From CAYWYR01 sp964462685 (GTDB taxonomy: Bacteria; Bacteroidota; Ignavibacteria; Kapaibacteriales; UBA2268), in assembly GCA_964462685.1 (NCBI GenBank), contig CAYWYR010000002.1, positions 1 to 64,000 of the forward strand: 64,000 nt of DNA, in the 5' to 3' direction. Below are positions 46,817 through 55,826 of the stretch, piece by piece. The position numbers and the translations under genes are program-made. The notes under the pieces are model-generated. The model was not told the origin of the DNA, made no database searches, and worked only from the letters and a program-made list of their open reading frames with translations. Each line of letters starts with the position of its first letter. Within the stretch, counting starts at the first letter, position 1.

Positions 46817-49800
46817 TAGTTTGTGCTTATTACTCTCCATCTATTAGAAGTGCCATCGTAGATTAGTGTCGCCGAACCATTTTCCGACAGGGTTATAGTA
46901 TTACCACCAGGAGTTATAATTCTATCTTCGGCATCGGCTTGTGTAGCCTGATTTCTAAGCTGAAGATTGTTTGATGAAACATTGATCACTATAACCATTT
47001 GACCATCTGAAAAACCAGCAGAATCAAAGCCTCTGATCAGTGCATTACCAGAAGGATCTAGCCTAAACACTGTATTTGTAGTCGATAAAAAGTAAGCATT
47101 TTGATTACCAGAAAATTGCAAAGGCGTGTCAACATCATAAACTGTAGCGCCGCCGCCAGATGCAGCTGTCCAAGATAGATTCCCAGAGCCATCAGTTGAT
47201 AGTACCTCTCCGCTATCCCCGTCATCTGCTGGTAGTACAAGGGTATAATCGGATGTTAGGGCTGGAACTGATATACCAACAGTATTTGATGATCCATCGC
47301 TGAGAGTTAATGATCCGCCCGTATCAGAATCACCTATTGTTATACCGACACCGCCAGTTGCATTATCATCGATTAATATATTTTCGGTTTCAGCGATTGT
47401 ATCTGACATATTGAACGCGATAGCACCGTCAACACCAGTAAGGGCTACATTTCCTTGAGATACGCTGATGGCAGACCATGAAAGATTACCAGATCCATCA
47501 CTCTGAAGGAATGTGTTCGGGTTACCGTCGTCGGCTGGCCATGTAAGGGTATAATCCGCCGAAAGGTCTGGAGTTTCAAAAGTAATGCCTTCGCCACCAG
47601 CACCATCGGCGAGAATTAGTGATCCTTTAGTATCAGTATCGCCGAGAGTAAGATCGCCGTTTGCATTATCGAGTGTCAGGTTTGTGGTTTCCTCGATATT
47701 ATCATTATTGTTATAGAGCAGGGCACCATCGCTACCGCTTAGGTTGATAGCAGAGCTAAGAATCTCAGGTGAATCAGACCATGAAGTGACACCAGAACCG
47801 TTTGTGGTAAGAACATATCCCGAGGTTCCTGCATCAACTGGTAATATGATATTTGTATTTGCCGTTGCCGAAGCGCTTGCGGTTATCGTTGCAGCATAAT
47901 CACCGCTTGATGAACCTGACTGTATTCGAATAGCACCATCGGTGGTGGTTGAACCGGCGCTTATCGTTTCAGTTACTTCTACATCATAATTAGGTGATGT
48001 AATGCCAACACCAACGCGGCCTTCAGCAGAAACAACAAAACGTTTGTTCGATCCAGTACCATTATAATCAATAAATCTTTTTGTTCCAGTTACACCGTTT
48101 ATATTATCTTGATAAATGCCATAATAGTTATCAACGTTGTTAGCTGGTGATTCTAATCGGATCGCATAGTTGTTTGTCACTCTGGTATTATTTGATAAAT
48201 CGTTTCTAAAGCCATAAGCATTAGTAACTCTATTACCAGTGCTACCACTTGAAGTAACTTCAAAACCAGTAAATGAACCTATAGTACCACTACTACCGCT
48301 ACGTGTCTGGACTCTTGCTTGATATGATACAAGGTTACCACCATCATCGTTCACATCAAAGGAGGTAATCATACCCCTCGCTGTACCGCTATGACCAGCA
48401 GCACCGTATACTATGCTATTGAAAATATTAGTACCACCACTAACAGCAACATTATTGATTCTAGCATCAAAGGTTGTAACCTGATTAAGTGTACCATTAC
48501 TAGAAGTAGCTATCTTATTGATATTTGTTGTGTTGTTATTGACAGCTAATCTAACTCGTTCTTCGTTGTTTGCTCTTAGGACAAGGTCATTGTTAGATGT
48601 AGTACCAACAAAGCTGTTAGGTGCAGCGGTAATATTATTACCGTCTAATTCCCAACCCGCACCGGCTAGATCCCATCTTAGGTTTCCGTTACCGTCGGTT
48701 ACGAGTGCTTGCCCGTCAATACCTTGGTCTGTAGGGAATATAAAGTCAATATCTTCTGTCATAGCAGCATTTGGTGCGAATGACAGATTAAAGTCAGTGG
48801 CACCTTGCTCGCTATAGATATTCAGTTGCCCGTCCTGGCCGTCAGCACCTAAAGTCAATTGGCCGTTGCTATCATCTAGAGAGAAGTTAGCAGCCTCAGC
48901 AATAGTATCGTTGAGGTTAAATAGTATAGCGCCGTCATTAGTCCAGAGGTCAACAGCACCTCCAGAAAGACTTTGATCAACCCACGATAAATTACCGCTT
49001 GCATCAGTCGTTAGAATTTGACCGATGGTTCCAATTCCCCCTGGCCAAGTAAGAGTATAATCTGTAGTTGGATCCGCTGCCTGCATGGTTAGTCCATTGC
49101 CATTGCCGTCATTAAGAGTCATAGACCCTCTATTAGATACATCCCCTACCTGAAGATCGATTATTGTCCCAATGTCGGTAACGAGAGTATCGATTTCTCC
49201 CCTATTAGCACGAATAGTATCAACATCGATAGAAGGGGCGGTTATATTGCCCGCAGCATCATCCATCGTGATATTTGTAGCTGATTCAAGTGTTCCGTTG
49301 TTATTGTAAACGATACCACCGTTTGAACCGCCGTTTGTTACTGTACCAGCAATAGGCTCCCAGCTCATTACACCGTTACCGTCTGTCTGAAGGAATTCAT
49401 TGGCATCTCCATCATCTAATGGCCAGGTAAGAGTATAATCTGTAGTTATATCAGGTGTGGTGAATGTTACCCCGTTACCATCACCATCGTTCATTACTAT
49501 TGCACCTTTAGTTGATGCATCACCAACTTCTATTGTATCAGTTGCAATAGATTGAGTAGTAAATCTTCCGAGGTCGCTATCAAAAGTAAGGTTAGCGTCA
49601 CCAGCGGCTGTACCACCATCATTGAAAATAATTTCACCATCACTTGTACCAGCTGTAGCAGATGGGCCTGCAGGGCCTTGCTCGCCGCCACGCATTGTGA
49701 AAAGTGTTAGATTAGATGCATCAGCAATAGCCGTCATCGTGGAAGATCCTACGCCTTCGCCATCAACCCTTACACGAATTCTATCGCCAGCATCGAGACT

Positions 49801-52800
49801 TATAACACCGGAAATATTCGCAGTTCCTTCACCATTTGATGATTGTCTGGAGTACGAATAGCCCCTAAATCCATCTATCTCAGACCAGCCACTTCCATCG
49901 TTTCTCTCAAGATAAATAACAAAACTTCGACGAGTGCCACCAGACGCCTGATCTAAAGATATTCTTGAATCAATATAAAAGACATCTGACATATTTACAG
50001 TTACTTCGCCAGCTGTATTAAGAGAAAATGATCCATTATCATTTCTAACATCAGAAAAATCAGCTGTAACGGGGTTACCCGCATTTCCAACAGTCCATCC
50101 GCCGACGTTATCATACACATCGTAAAAGTTAGATGCAGTTCCTGGAGGCCCTTGAGCTCCGTCTGCACCTGCAGGGCCAACAATTCCACCAGGAGCTGAA
50201 AAAACAGATAAACTAGTTGCGTTTGTTACTTGATCCATAGTAAGACTACTATTAATCCTCTCGTATCGTAAACGAATGGAATCCCCTACTTCAGTATCTA
50301 TTATACCGCTAAGAGAAACGGAAGCGCCAACATTGTTTCCACTACCCCTACCAAACTCAAAGGAAGATAATCCTGGTATCTCCAACCAGTTCCCGCCTCT
50401 ATAACGTTCCGCAAATATTTTGAATGCTCCGTCACCATTGTTATTTCTTCTAAGTCCTACGCTTGCATTTATTACAAATTGAGTAGCTGTATTGAAGTAA
50501 ACAGAATTATTTGCCAGAGAAAACGCTGTATTATTCGAATTTATGCTTTCCTGATTTAGGATTAGTGTTAGCGGATTACCGTTATCAGGAGTAGTCTGGC
50601 TACTACTATTATATGCAAAGAATCTATATGATGTCAGCGTATCGAAAGGGTTGTCCTCCCACGACATAGTACCAGAACCATCTGTTTGAAGTATCTGGCC
50701 GTTTGCACCACCGTTTACAGGCAGCGTAAAGGTTTGATCCGCAATTGTGCTTGGGCTAGACTGAATTGTTGTTGTAAAGGCAGTTGTGCCATCACCGAGG
50801 TTCAACTGCCCCTGCGTATCACCATCTCCCAAGGTCAGGCTACCGTCAATATCTAAAGCATTTGTAGCAGCATCATAAGTAAAGTCATCTTCACCATCAA
50901 AAGCACCGGCGTTGTTAAACTGGACATTTGTAGTATTACCACCAGGTGTACTTACTACATCAATCCATGTAAGATTACCAGAGGCATCGGTTGATAAAAC
51001 CTGACCATTAGTACCGACAGCGCCTGGCCAGGTAAGCGTGTAATCTATTGTCGGGTCCGCTGCCTGTAGAGTAAGACCGTTTCCGTTACCATCATCAAAT
51101 CTAAGAAGGCCTTGTGTACCATTTTGCCCGATATCTAAAGTATCTATAAAGCCACGATCCGCACGAAGCGTATCAGTATTTATGATGCCTGCTGTAATGT
51201 TATCAGTTGTTATTTCCAGAGATGTTAAATTATCAATTGTTGCTATATCAGTATCTAATGTGTCGATCGTGGCGAAGTTGGCATCAAGAGTATCTGTTCC
51301 GATAAACTGTGAGGTAAGGTTAGTTATATCGGCGATATCACTGTCTAGAGTATCAATGAAACCCCTATCGGCCCTTATTGTATCTGTTAAGATGCGGTTG
51401 GATACAAGCGTATCGATCGAGCCGTAGTTAACATCTAAGCTATCGGCTGTAATAGAAGAGAGCGAACCCCACGATAGCGTGCCGCTACCGTCGGTTATAA
51501 GGTATTCGTTTGCGTTTCCAGCGGTAGGAGGCAGGGTAAGTGTATAGCTGGTAGCAGTACCTACAGCACTCGCTACTATACTTGTTGCTTGTCCAGCACC
51601 ATTTTGAATTGCAAGAATTCCTTCCAGTGATGGAGTTCCTATATCTAATGTATCGATAAAGCCACGGTTGGCTATGATCGTATCCGATTCTATATTCTGT
51701 GCGTCTATGTTTATCGATGTCAGATTGTCTATGTCGGCTATATCAGTATCCAATGTGTCGATCGTGGCGAAGTTGGCATCAAGAGTATCTGTTCCGATAA
51801 ACTGTGAGGTAAGGTTAGTTATATCGGCGATATCACTGTCTAGAGTATCAATGAAACCCCTATCGGCCCTTATTGTATCTGTTAAGATGCGGTTGGATAC
51901 AAGCGTATCGATCGAGCCGTAGTTAACATCTAAGCTATCGGCTGTAATAGAAGAAAGCGAACCCCACGATAGGTTACCGTCACCGTCGGTGATCAGGTAT
52001 TCGTTAGGGTTGCCGTCGGTAAGTGGCCATGTGATAGTGTAACTATTAACGAGGTCACCGGTCTGGAAAGTGATACCTTCGCCGTTGCCATCATTTAATT
52101 CCATGATGCCAGCTGTTGTATTGTCTCCAAGATTCAGTGTATCAATTACTGCGTAATCATTATTTAGAGTATCGATTGTGGCTAAATTCGTATTAAGTGT
52201 ATCGATAAAGCCAACGTTAGCTCTAATTGTATCTGTATTGAGTAATCCAGTGTTGATAATATCTGACAGTAAATTATCTATACTAGCCGAATCCGCTACC
52301 AGAGTATCGATTCTCGCGAAGTCATTGTCCAGGGTGTCGATTGTCGCCCTGTTGGATACAAGCGTATCGATCGTGCCGTAGTTTACATCTAAGCTATCGG
52401 CTGTAATAGAAGAAAGCGAACCCCATGATAGCGTGCCACTACCGTCGGTTATAAGGTATTCGTTTGCGTTACCTGGGGTCGGAGGCAGGGTAAGTGTGTA
52501 GCTGGTAGCAGTACCTGCGGTGCTCGCGATTATAGTCGTTGCTTCCCCAGCACCGTTCTGTATCGCTAGAATTCCTTCCAGTGATGGAGTTCCTATATCT
52601 AATGTATCGATAAAGCCACGGTTGGCTATGATCGTATCCGATTCTATATTCTGTGCGTCTATGTTTATCGATGTCAGATTGTCTATGTCGGCTATATCAG
52701 TATCCAATGTGTCGATCGTGGCGAAGTTGGCATCAAGAGTATCTGTTCCGATAAACTGTGAGGTAAGGTTAGTTATATCGGCGATATCACTGTCTAGAGT

Positions 52801-53505
52801 ATCAATGAAACCCCTATCGGCCCTTATTGTATCTGTTAAGATGCGGTTGGATACAAGCGTATCGATCGTGCCGTAGTTTACATCTAAGCTGTCGGCCGTT
52901 ATAGAAGAGAGCGAACCCCACGACAGCGTGCCGCTACCGTCGGTTATAAGGTATTCGTTTGCGTTGCCGTCGGTAAGTGGCAATGTAAGGGTATAGCTAG
53001 AAGCTAAATCACCAACTTGAATAGTAACAGTTTCCCCACCGTTTCCATCAGCAATAACCAATGCACCAGCAGTATCGCTGTCTCCAGAAATTACATCACC
53101 ATCGACAGTTAATTGACTCGTAAGATTATTCCAGATAAATTCAGGTGATCCTGTAAGAGTATTGGTATCAGAATAATATGCAACTTGATTCGCGACCGCA
53201 GAACCGCTTAACCCACCTGGGACTATTCTTACCCATTGAACACCGTCCCAATATTGATATTGATCATCTTCAGTATTGTAGATAGTCAGGCCTTCAGCCC
53301 CAGCGTTTGGTGCGATAGCATCACGCTGAGCAGTAGTCATTCTTGGTATAAGCATACCTTTATCAGTGGCGATAAGATCCAGAATAGCATAAGTATTCGG
53401 ATCTACACCAGTAGCACCTGAAGATATAGCAACACCATCCTGAGCTTTCAGGTCGGGTAAAGCCGACAAAGCCAAAAGTAGTAAAAGGAGGTATCTTATT
53501 TTCAT
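46816..53505 (-). CDS. Giant modular fibre-like secreted protein (about 2229 residues)
   Basis: Start ATG 53505 gives a signal peptide (MKIRYLLLLLLALSALPDLKA); an in-frame ATG at 53544 adds 13 residues. After the Bacteroidota-type N-terminal motif (LIPRMTTAQRDAI, YWDGVQWVRI) come twelve modules each ending in T/SDGSG-x-LSW, four of them (about 165-730) joined by linkers of repeated IDTLD / DIADI units. Two probable C1q-like jelly rolls (about 956-1096 and 1127-1272) are each followed by short collagen-like Gly-x-y stretches (GPAGADGAQGPPG). A unique region lies at about 1630-1860, further modules follow, and a phage-fibre-like tip (ITPGGNTITLSENGSATLIYDG, to residue 2229) ends it. There is no S74 domain, no membrane anchor and no type IX sorting tail. 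Likely a long extracellular trimeric fibre; function unknown. Confidence 0.85.
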   Translation of the reverse strand: MKIRYLLLLLLALSALPDLKAQDGVAISSGATGVDPNTYAILDLIATDKGMLIPRMTTAQRDAIAPNAGAEGLTIYNTEDDQYQYWDGVQWVRIVPGGLSGSAVANQVAYYSDTNTLTGSPEFIWNNLTSQLTVDGDVISGDSDTAGALVIADGNGGETVTIQVGDLASSYTLTLPLTDGNANEYLITDGSGTLSWGSLSSITADSLDVNYGTIDTLVSNRILTDTIRADRGFIDTLDSDIADITNLTSQFIGTDTLDANFATIDTLDTDIADIDNLTSINIDAQNIESDTIIANRGFIDTLDIGTPSLEGILAIQNGAGEATTIIASTAGTATSYTLTLPPTPGNANEYLITDGSGTLSWGSLSSITADSLDVNYGTIDTLVSNRATIDTLDNDFARIDTLVADSASIDNLLSDIINTGLLNTDTIRANVGFIDTLNTNLATIDTLNNDYAVIDTLNLGDNTTAGIMELNDGNGEGITFQTGDLVNSYTITWPLTDGNPNEYLITDGDGNLSWGSLSSITADSLDVNYGSIDTLVSNRILTDTIRADRGFIDTLDSDIADITNLTSQFIGTDTLDANFATIDTLDTDIADIDNLTSINIDAQNIESDTIIANRGFIDTLDIGTPSLEGILAIQNGAGQATSIVASAVGTATSYTLTLPPTAGNANEYLITDGSGTLSWGSLSSITADSLDVNYGSIDTLVSNRILTDTIRADRGFIDTLDSDIADITNLTSQFIGTDTLDANFATIDTLDTDIATIDNLTSLEITTDNITAGIINTDTLRADRGFIDTLDIGQNGTQGLLRFDDGNGNGLTLQAADPTIDYTLTWPGAVGTNGQVLSTDASGNLTWIDVVSTPGGNTTNVQFNNAGAFDGEDDFTYDAATNALDIDGSLTLGDGDTQGQLNLGDGTTAFTTTIQSSPSTIADQTFTLPVNGGANGQILQTDGSGTMSWEDNPFDTLTSYRFFAYNSSSQTTPDNGNPLTLILNQESINSNNTAFSLANNSVYFNTATQFVINASVGLRRNNNGDGAFKIFAERYRGGNWLEIPGLSSFEFGRGSGNNVGASVSLSGIIDTEVGDSIRLRYERINSSLTMDQVTNATSLSVFSAPGGIVGPAGADGAQGPPGTASNFYDVYDNVGGWTVGNAGNPVTADFSDVRNDNGSFSLNTAGEVTVNMSDVFYIDSRISLDQASGGTRRSFVIYLERNDGSGWSEIDGFRGYSYSRQSSNGEGTANISGVISLDAGDRIRVRVDGEGVGSSTMTAIADASNLTLFTMRGGEQGPAGPSATAGTSDGEIIFNDGGTAAGDANLTFDSDLGRFTTQSIATDTIEVGDASTKGAIVMNDGDGNGVTFTTPDITTDYTLTWPLDDGDANEFLQTDGNGVMSWEPIAGTVTNGGSNGGIVYNNNGTLESATNITMDDAAGNITAPSIDVDTIRANRGEIDTLVTDIGTIIDLQVGDVSNRGSMTLNDGNGNGLTMQAADPTTDYTLTWPGGIGTIGQILTTDASGNLSWVDQSLSGGAVDLWTNDGAILFNLNDTIAEAANFSLDDSNGQLTLGADGQDGQLNIYSEQGATDFNLSFAPNAAMTEDIDFIFPTDQGIDGQALVTDGNGNLRWDLAGAGWELDGNNITAAPNSFVGTTSNNDLVLRANNEERVRLAVNNNTTNINKIATSSNGTLNQVTTFDARINNVAVSGGTNIFNSIVYGAAGHSGTARGMITSFDVNDDGGNLVSYQARVQTRSGSSGTIGSFTGFEVTSSGSTGNRVTNAYGFRNDLSNNTRVTNNYAIRLESPANNVDNYYGIYQDNINGVTGTKRFIDYNGTGSNKRFVVSAEGRVGVGITSPNYDVEVTETISAGSTTTDGAIRIQSGSSSGDYAATITASASATANTNIILPVDAGTSGYVLTTNGSGVTSWSDSPEILSSAINLSGSDGALLYNNNDNIEETTNLTLDNANGDLTLGDTDTKGSLILADGAGGEGITFETPDLSADYTLTWPADDGNPNTFLQSDGSGNLSWSAISVSQGNVALTGVDGAIAFNMSDTIAETENILIDDNATGGVGITIGDSDTGGSLTLSDGSSNTVGISVPALTSDYTLVLPADDGDSGEVLSTDGSGNLSWTAASGGGATVYDVDTPLQFSGNQNAYFLSTTNTVFRLDPSGNALIRGFDSAGFSDGQMVIVINVSSNNLQLRNQATQADAEDRIITPGGNTITLSENGSATLIYDGTSNRWRVISTN
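51257..51459 (-). repeat. Intragenic direct repeat, copy A (about 200 bp)
   Basis: Identical by eye to 51752-51954 in the same gene (offset 495 bp = 165 codons). It encodes the IDTLDANF-type linker and the start of the next module. Confidence 0.85.
51614..51914 (-). repeat. Intragenic direct repeat, copy B (about 300 bp)
   Basis: Identical by eye over about 301 bp to 52568-52868 (offset 954 bp = 318 codons), and its right part overlaps the copy-A repeat unit. Third positions are also identical, so the copies arose recently or are homogenised. Confidence 0.87.
52568..52868 (-). repeat. Intragenic direct repeat, copy C (about 300 bp)
   Basis: Partner of copy B. Sequence diverges again immediately outside: after 52868 it reads GTG CCG where copy B has GAG CCG, and silent differences follow. 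Confidence 0.87.
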
Positions 53506-53544
53506 ACAAAAAACCGTAGAGTTGTATTCAATCCATTTAAGCAC

Positions 53545-53574
53545 AATATAGCACTATATCACAAGAAAACTCAA
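53545..53574 (-). promoter_or_regulatory. Candidate promoter of the fibre operon
   Basis: On the minus strand TTGAGT (53574-53569) and TATATT (53550-53545) are separated by 18 bases, a reasonable sigma-70-like promoter that would give a leader of roughly 30 bases before ATG 53505. Bacteroidota-type -33/-7 elements were not clearer. Inference from sequence only. Confidence 0.4.
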
Positions 53575-53591
53575 TAAGTAGTACTACTTAT
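53574..53591. promoter_or_regulatory. 18-bp perfect palindrome abutting the -35 element
   Basis: ATAAGTAGT followed directly by its reverse complement ACTACTTAT. No T-run follows, so it is not a terminator. The position just upstream of the candidate -35 fits a dimeric transcription factor. Confidence 0.55.
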
Positions 53592-53615
53592 AGAGCATTC
53601 GATAAATAATAGTCA

Positions 53616-53639
53616 ATATCTGTGCCTAAACACAGATAT
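53616..53639. promoter_or_regulatory. Second inverted repeat upstream of the fibre operon
   Basis: Arms ATATCTGTG and CACAGATAT, perfect over 9 bp, with a 6-base spacer, centred about 45 bp from the palindrome. Possible second operator; alternatively a transcript hairpin of unknown role. Confidence 0.45.
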
Positions 53640-53690
53640 AAGATTATACGAAATTAAAAGAGTTTCGGTATAGGTAAGAAGTAGGGGTAA

Positions 53691-53724
53691 TAAAAAAGCC
53701 CATAACTAAATAGTTATGGGCTTT
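53691..53724 (-). terminator. Rho-independent terminator of tRNA-Lys
   Basis: A 14-bp perfect stem (AAAGCCCATAACTA / TAGTTATGGGCTTT) with a 2-base nominal loop is followed in the minus direction by a T-run. It lies 10 bases after the tRNA and insulates the fibre operon from tRNA/dxs transcription. Confidence 0.9.
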
Positions 53725-53734
53725 GATAAGAATG

Positions 53735-53807
53735 TGATCCCGGCGAGGCTCGAACTCGCGACCCTTTGATTAAAAGTCAAATGCTCTACCAACTGAGCTA
53801 CGGAATC
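53735..53807 (-). tRNA. tRNA-Lys (anticodon UUU)
   Basis: A 73-nt cloverleaf on the minus strand. Acceptor arms GATTCCG and CGGGATC pair with one G-U; D-arm GCTCAGTTGGTAGAGC; anticodon stem TTTGA / TCAAA with loop CTTTTAA, anticodon TTT; T-arm GCGAGTTCGAGCCTCGC. The 3' CCA is not encoded (discriminator A followed by CA then T), so it is added after transcription. Confidence 0.96.
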
Positions 53808-53865
53808 TTTTTCTTGCTACCGCCATCATGACAGTCAACAAAATTACGAATCTTAAATCTAATAA

Positions 53866-55788
53866 TCAAGCATGAACATCAATTTTAATGTTCAATATTT
53901 GTAAAGCAGTATCGATAATACCTTTTTCATCAAGCCCTTGTTCGGATATAAGTTGTGCCTGTGACCCGTGATCGATAAATTTGTCATCGTAGCCCATCAT
54001 TTTAACTTTCAAGTCTAAGTCATCTTCTGAAATAGCTTCCAGCACCGCAGAGCCGAAACCACCCATTTTCTGCCCATCTTCAATAGTAATGATATGATCG
54101 AATCTACTAGAAAGATCATTGAGCATTTCTGTATCTAACGGTTTAATAAATCTTGCGTTAACAACCTCAGCATCGATATCATATTTTTCAGCTAATTCTT
54201 GAGCAGCACGCAAGCTATAACCTACCATTGGGCCAATTGCTAAGATAGCTATATCAGTCCCTTTTCTTTTCTTAACCCAGGAGCCTATTTTAAGGGGTTG
54301 TGGTTTCTGAACTGGAACGCCAAGGCCCTCGCCTCTGGGGTATCTGATTGATACGGGCCCAGTGCAACTATAAACAGCGGTATGTAGCATGTCTCTAAGT
54401 TCTTGTTCATCAGCCGGAGCCATGACTGTCATAGTCTGAATAGAGCGCATGTATGCTATATCAAGAACGCCGTGGTGGGTTGGCCCGTCAGCACCTACGA
54501 CACCAGATCTATCTAAGGCAAAAACAACGTGAAGCTTCTGTATGGCAACATCGTGTACGATATGATCGAAAGCACGCTGTAGGAAAGTAGAATATATAGC
54601 TACAACCGGTACAATACCTTCACAAGCAAGGCCTGCAGCGAATGTGACACCATGCCCTTCGGCTATTCCAACATCAAACACTTTTTCAGGTAATTCTTCT
54701 TGGACTATATCGAGCCCAGTACCTGTTGGCATAGCGGCGGTTATCCCTACAACCTTATTATCATTTTTCATTATCTCAAGAAGTTCATGGCCGAACACAT
54801 CTTGATATTTAGGTGGTTTAGGTTTATCACTCTTAGGGCCGGTAATACTTTTACCAGTAACCTTATCCATCTTGCCGATAGCGTGCATAAAACCTTTTTC
54901 TTTGGTTGCATGCTCAAAACCATAACCTTTTTGTGTCATGATATGGAGAAAGATGGGACCTTTTAGATCTTTTATCACATCCAGAACTCTAAGGAGTTTT
55001 GGAATGCTGTTACCATTGATAGGGCCGAAATAATTGAACCCGAGAGATTCGAAGAGAACGCCAGGAGTAATTACGGCTTTGAATCCTTCTTCAAGTTTTC
55101 CAGCGAATCTTCTAAGTCTATCCCCTATTGGTTCTATCTTTCCAGCTAGATCCCAGAAGTCGCTGCGGAGTTTCTGCACGGTATTTGATGCGTACAGATC
55201 ATTAAAATAATTTGAAAATGCAGATACGTTAGGAGAGATAGAGTAATTGTTGTCGTTAAGGATAACGATCATATCTTTTTGAAGGTAGCCAGCGTTATTC
55301 AGAGCCTCATAAGCTAGTCCGCCTGTCATAGCTCCATCACCTATAATCGAGATGACTTTATTCGATTTACCGAGGATATCTCGAGCGGCTGCAAGCCCAA
55401 GCCCAGCCGATATTGAAGTAGAGGCATGGCCAGCACCAAAATGATCGTGTTCTGATTCGGTTCTCTTTAGAAAACCAGAAAGGCCGCCGTATTGCCTTAT
55501 AGTCTCGAGTTCGTTTTTTCTGCCAGTAAGTACTTTATGCGGGTAGCCCTGGTGACCAGTATCGAGTACTATTTGATCTTCTGGGGTATTGAAGACATAA
55601 TTGAGAGCAATAGTGAGCTCTATAATACCTAAACCGGCACCAAAGTGGCCACCGGTTTTAGATATAGTATCAATAATAAACTCCCTAACATCTTTTGCGA
55701 GATCAGGGAGTTGGTTCGCGTTTAATTTTCTGAGGTCTTCTACACCGTTTACCCTATCAAGATAGGGGTAATCCGTATTATTGGTCAT
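53866..55788 (-). CDS. dxs: 1-deoxy-D-xylulose-5-phosphate synthase
   Basis: First enzyme of the MEP isoprenoid pathway, joining pyruvate and glyceraldehyde 3-phosphate with thiamine diphosphate. The 640 residues contain GGHFGAGLG, the TPP motif GDGAMTGGLAYEALNNAG, DNNYSISPNV, the transketolase pyrimidine domain (DVGIAEGHGVTFAAGLA), FDHIVHDVAIQ, and GADGPTHHGVLDIAYMR. The gap to the upstream OmpA-family gene is 38 bases without terminator, so they may be co-transcribed. The tRNA-Lys lies 59 bases downstream. Confidence 0.97.
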   Translation of the reverse strand: MTNNTDYPYLDRVNGVEDLRKLNANQLPDLAKDVREFIIDTISKTGGHFGAGLGIIELTIALNYVFNTPEDQIVLDTGHQGYPHKVLTGRKNELETIRQYGGLSGFLKRTESEHDHFGAGHASTSISAGLGLAAARDILGKSNKVISIIGDGAMTGGLAYEALNNAGYLQKDMIVILNDNNYSISPNVSAFSNYFNDLYASNTVQKLRSDFWDLAGKIEPIGDRLRRFAGKLEEGFKAVITPGVLFESLGFNYFGPINGNSIPKLLRVLDVIKDLKGPIFLHIMTQKGYGFEHATKEKGFMHAIGKMDKVTGKSITGPKSDKPKPPKYQDVFGHELLEIMKNDNKVVGITAAMPTGTGLDIVQEELPEKVFDVGIAEGHGVTFAAGLACEGIVPVVAIYSTFLQRAFDHIVHDVAIQKLHVVFALDRSGVVGADGPTHHGVLDIAYMRSIQTMTVMAPADEQELRDMLHTAVYSCTGPVSIRYPRGEGLGVPVQKPQPLKIGSWVKKRKGTDIAILAIGPMVGYSLRAAQELAEKYDIDAEVVNARFIKPLDTEMLNDLSSRFDHIITIEDGQKMGGFGSAVLEAISEDDLDLKVKMMGYDDKFIDHGSQAQLISEQGLDEKGIIDTALQILNIKIDVHA

Positions 55789-55826
55789 CTTATATTTATT
55801 TAATTGAGATAACCACCATTACGAAC

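Noticed and set aside
51182..52876. Repeated plus-strand reading frames of 60-118 codons antisense to the giant fibre gene
   Set aside because: They are near-identical shadows of the repeated minus-strand modules, without ribosome sites or family features.
51200..52930. Regular direct repeats that could suggest a CRISPR array
   Set aside because: Units are 200-300 bp, lie in one open frame in codon register, and there are no spacers or cas genes.
39161..53505. Prophage region
   Set aside because: Fibre-like and S74 domains occur, but there are no capsid, portal, terminase, tail-tube, integrase or lysis genes, and every product has a Sec signal peptide.
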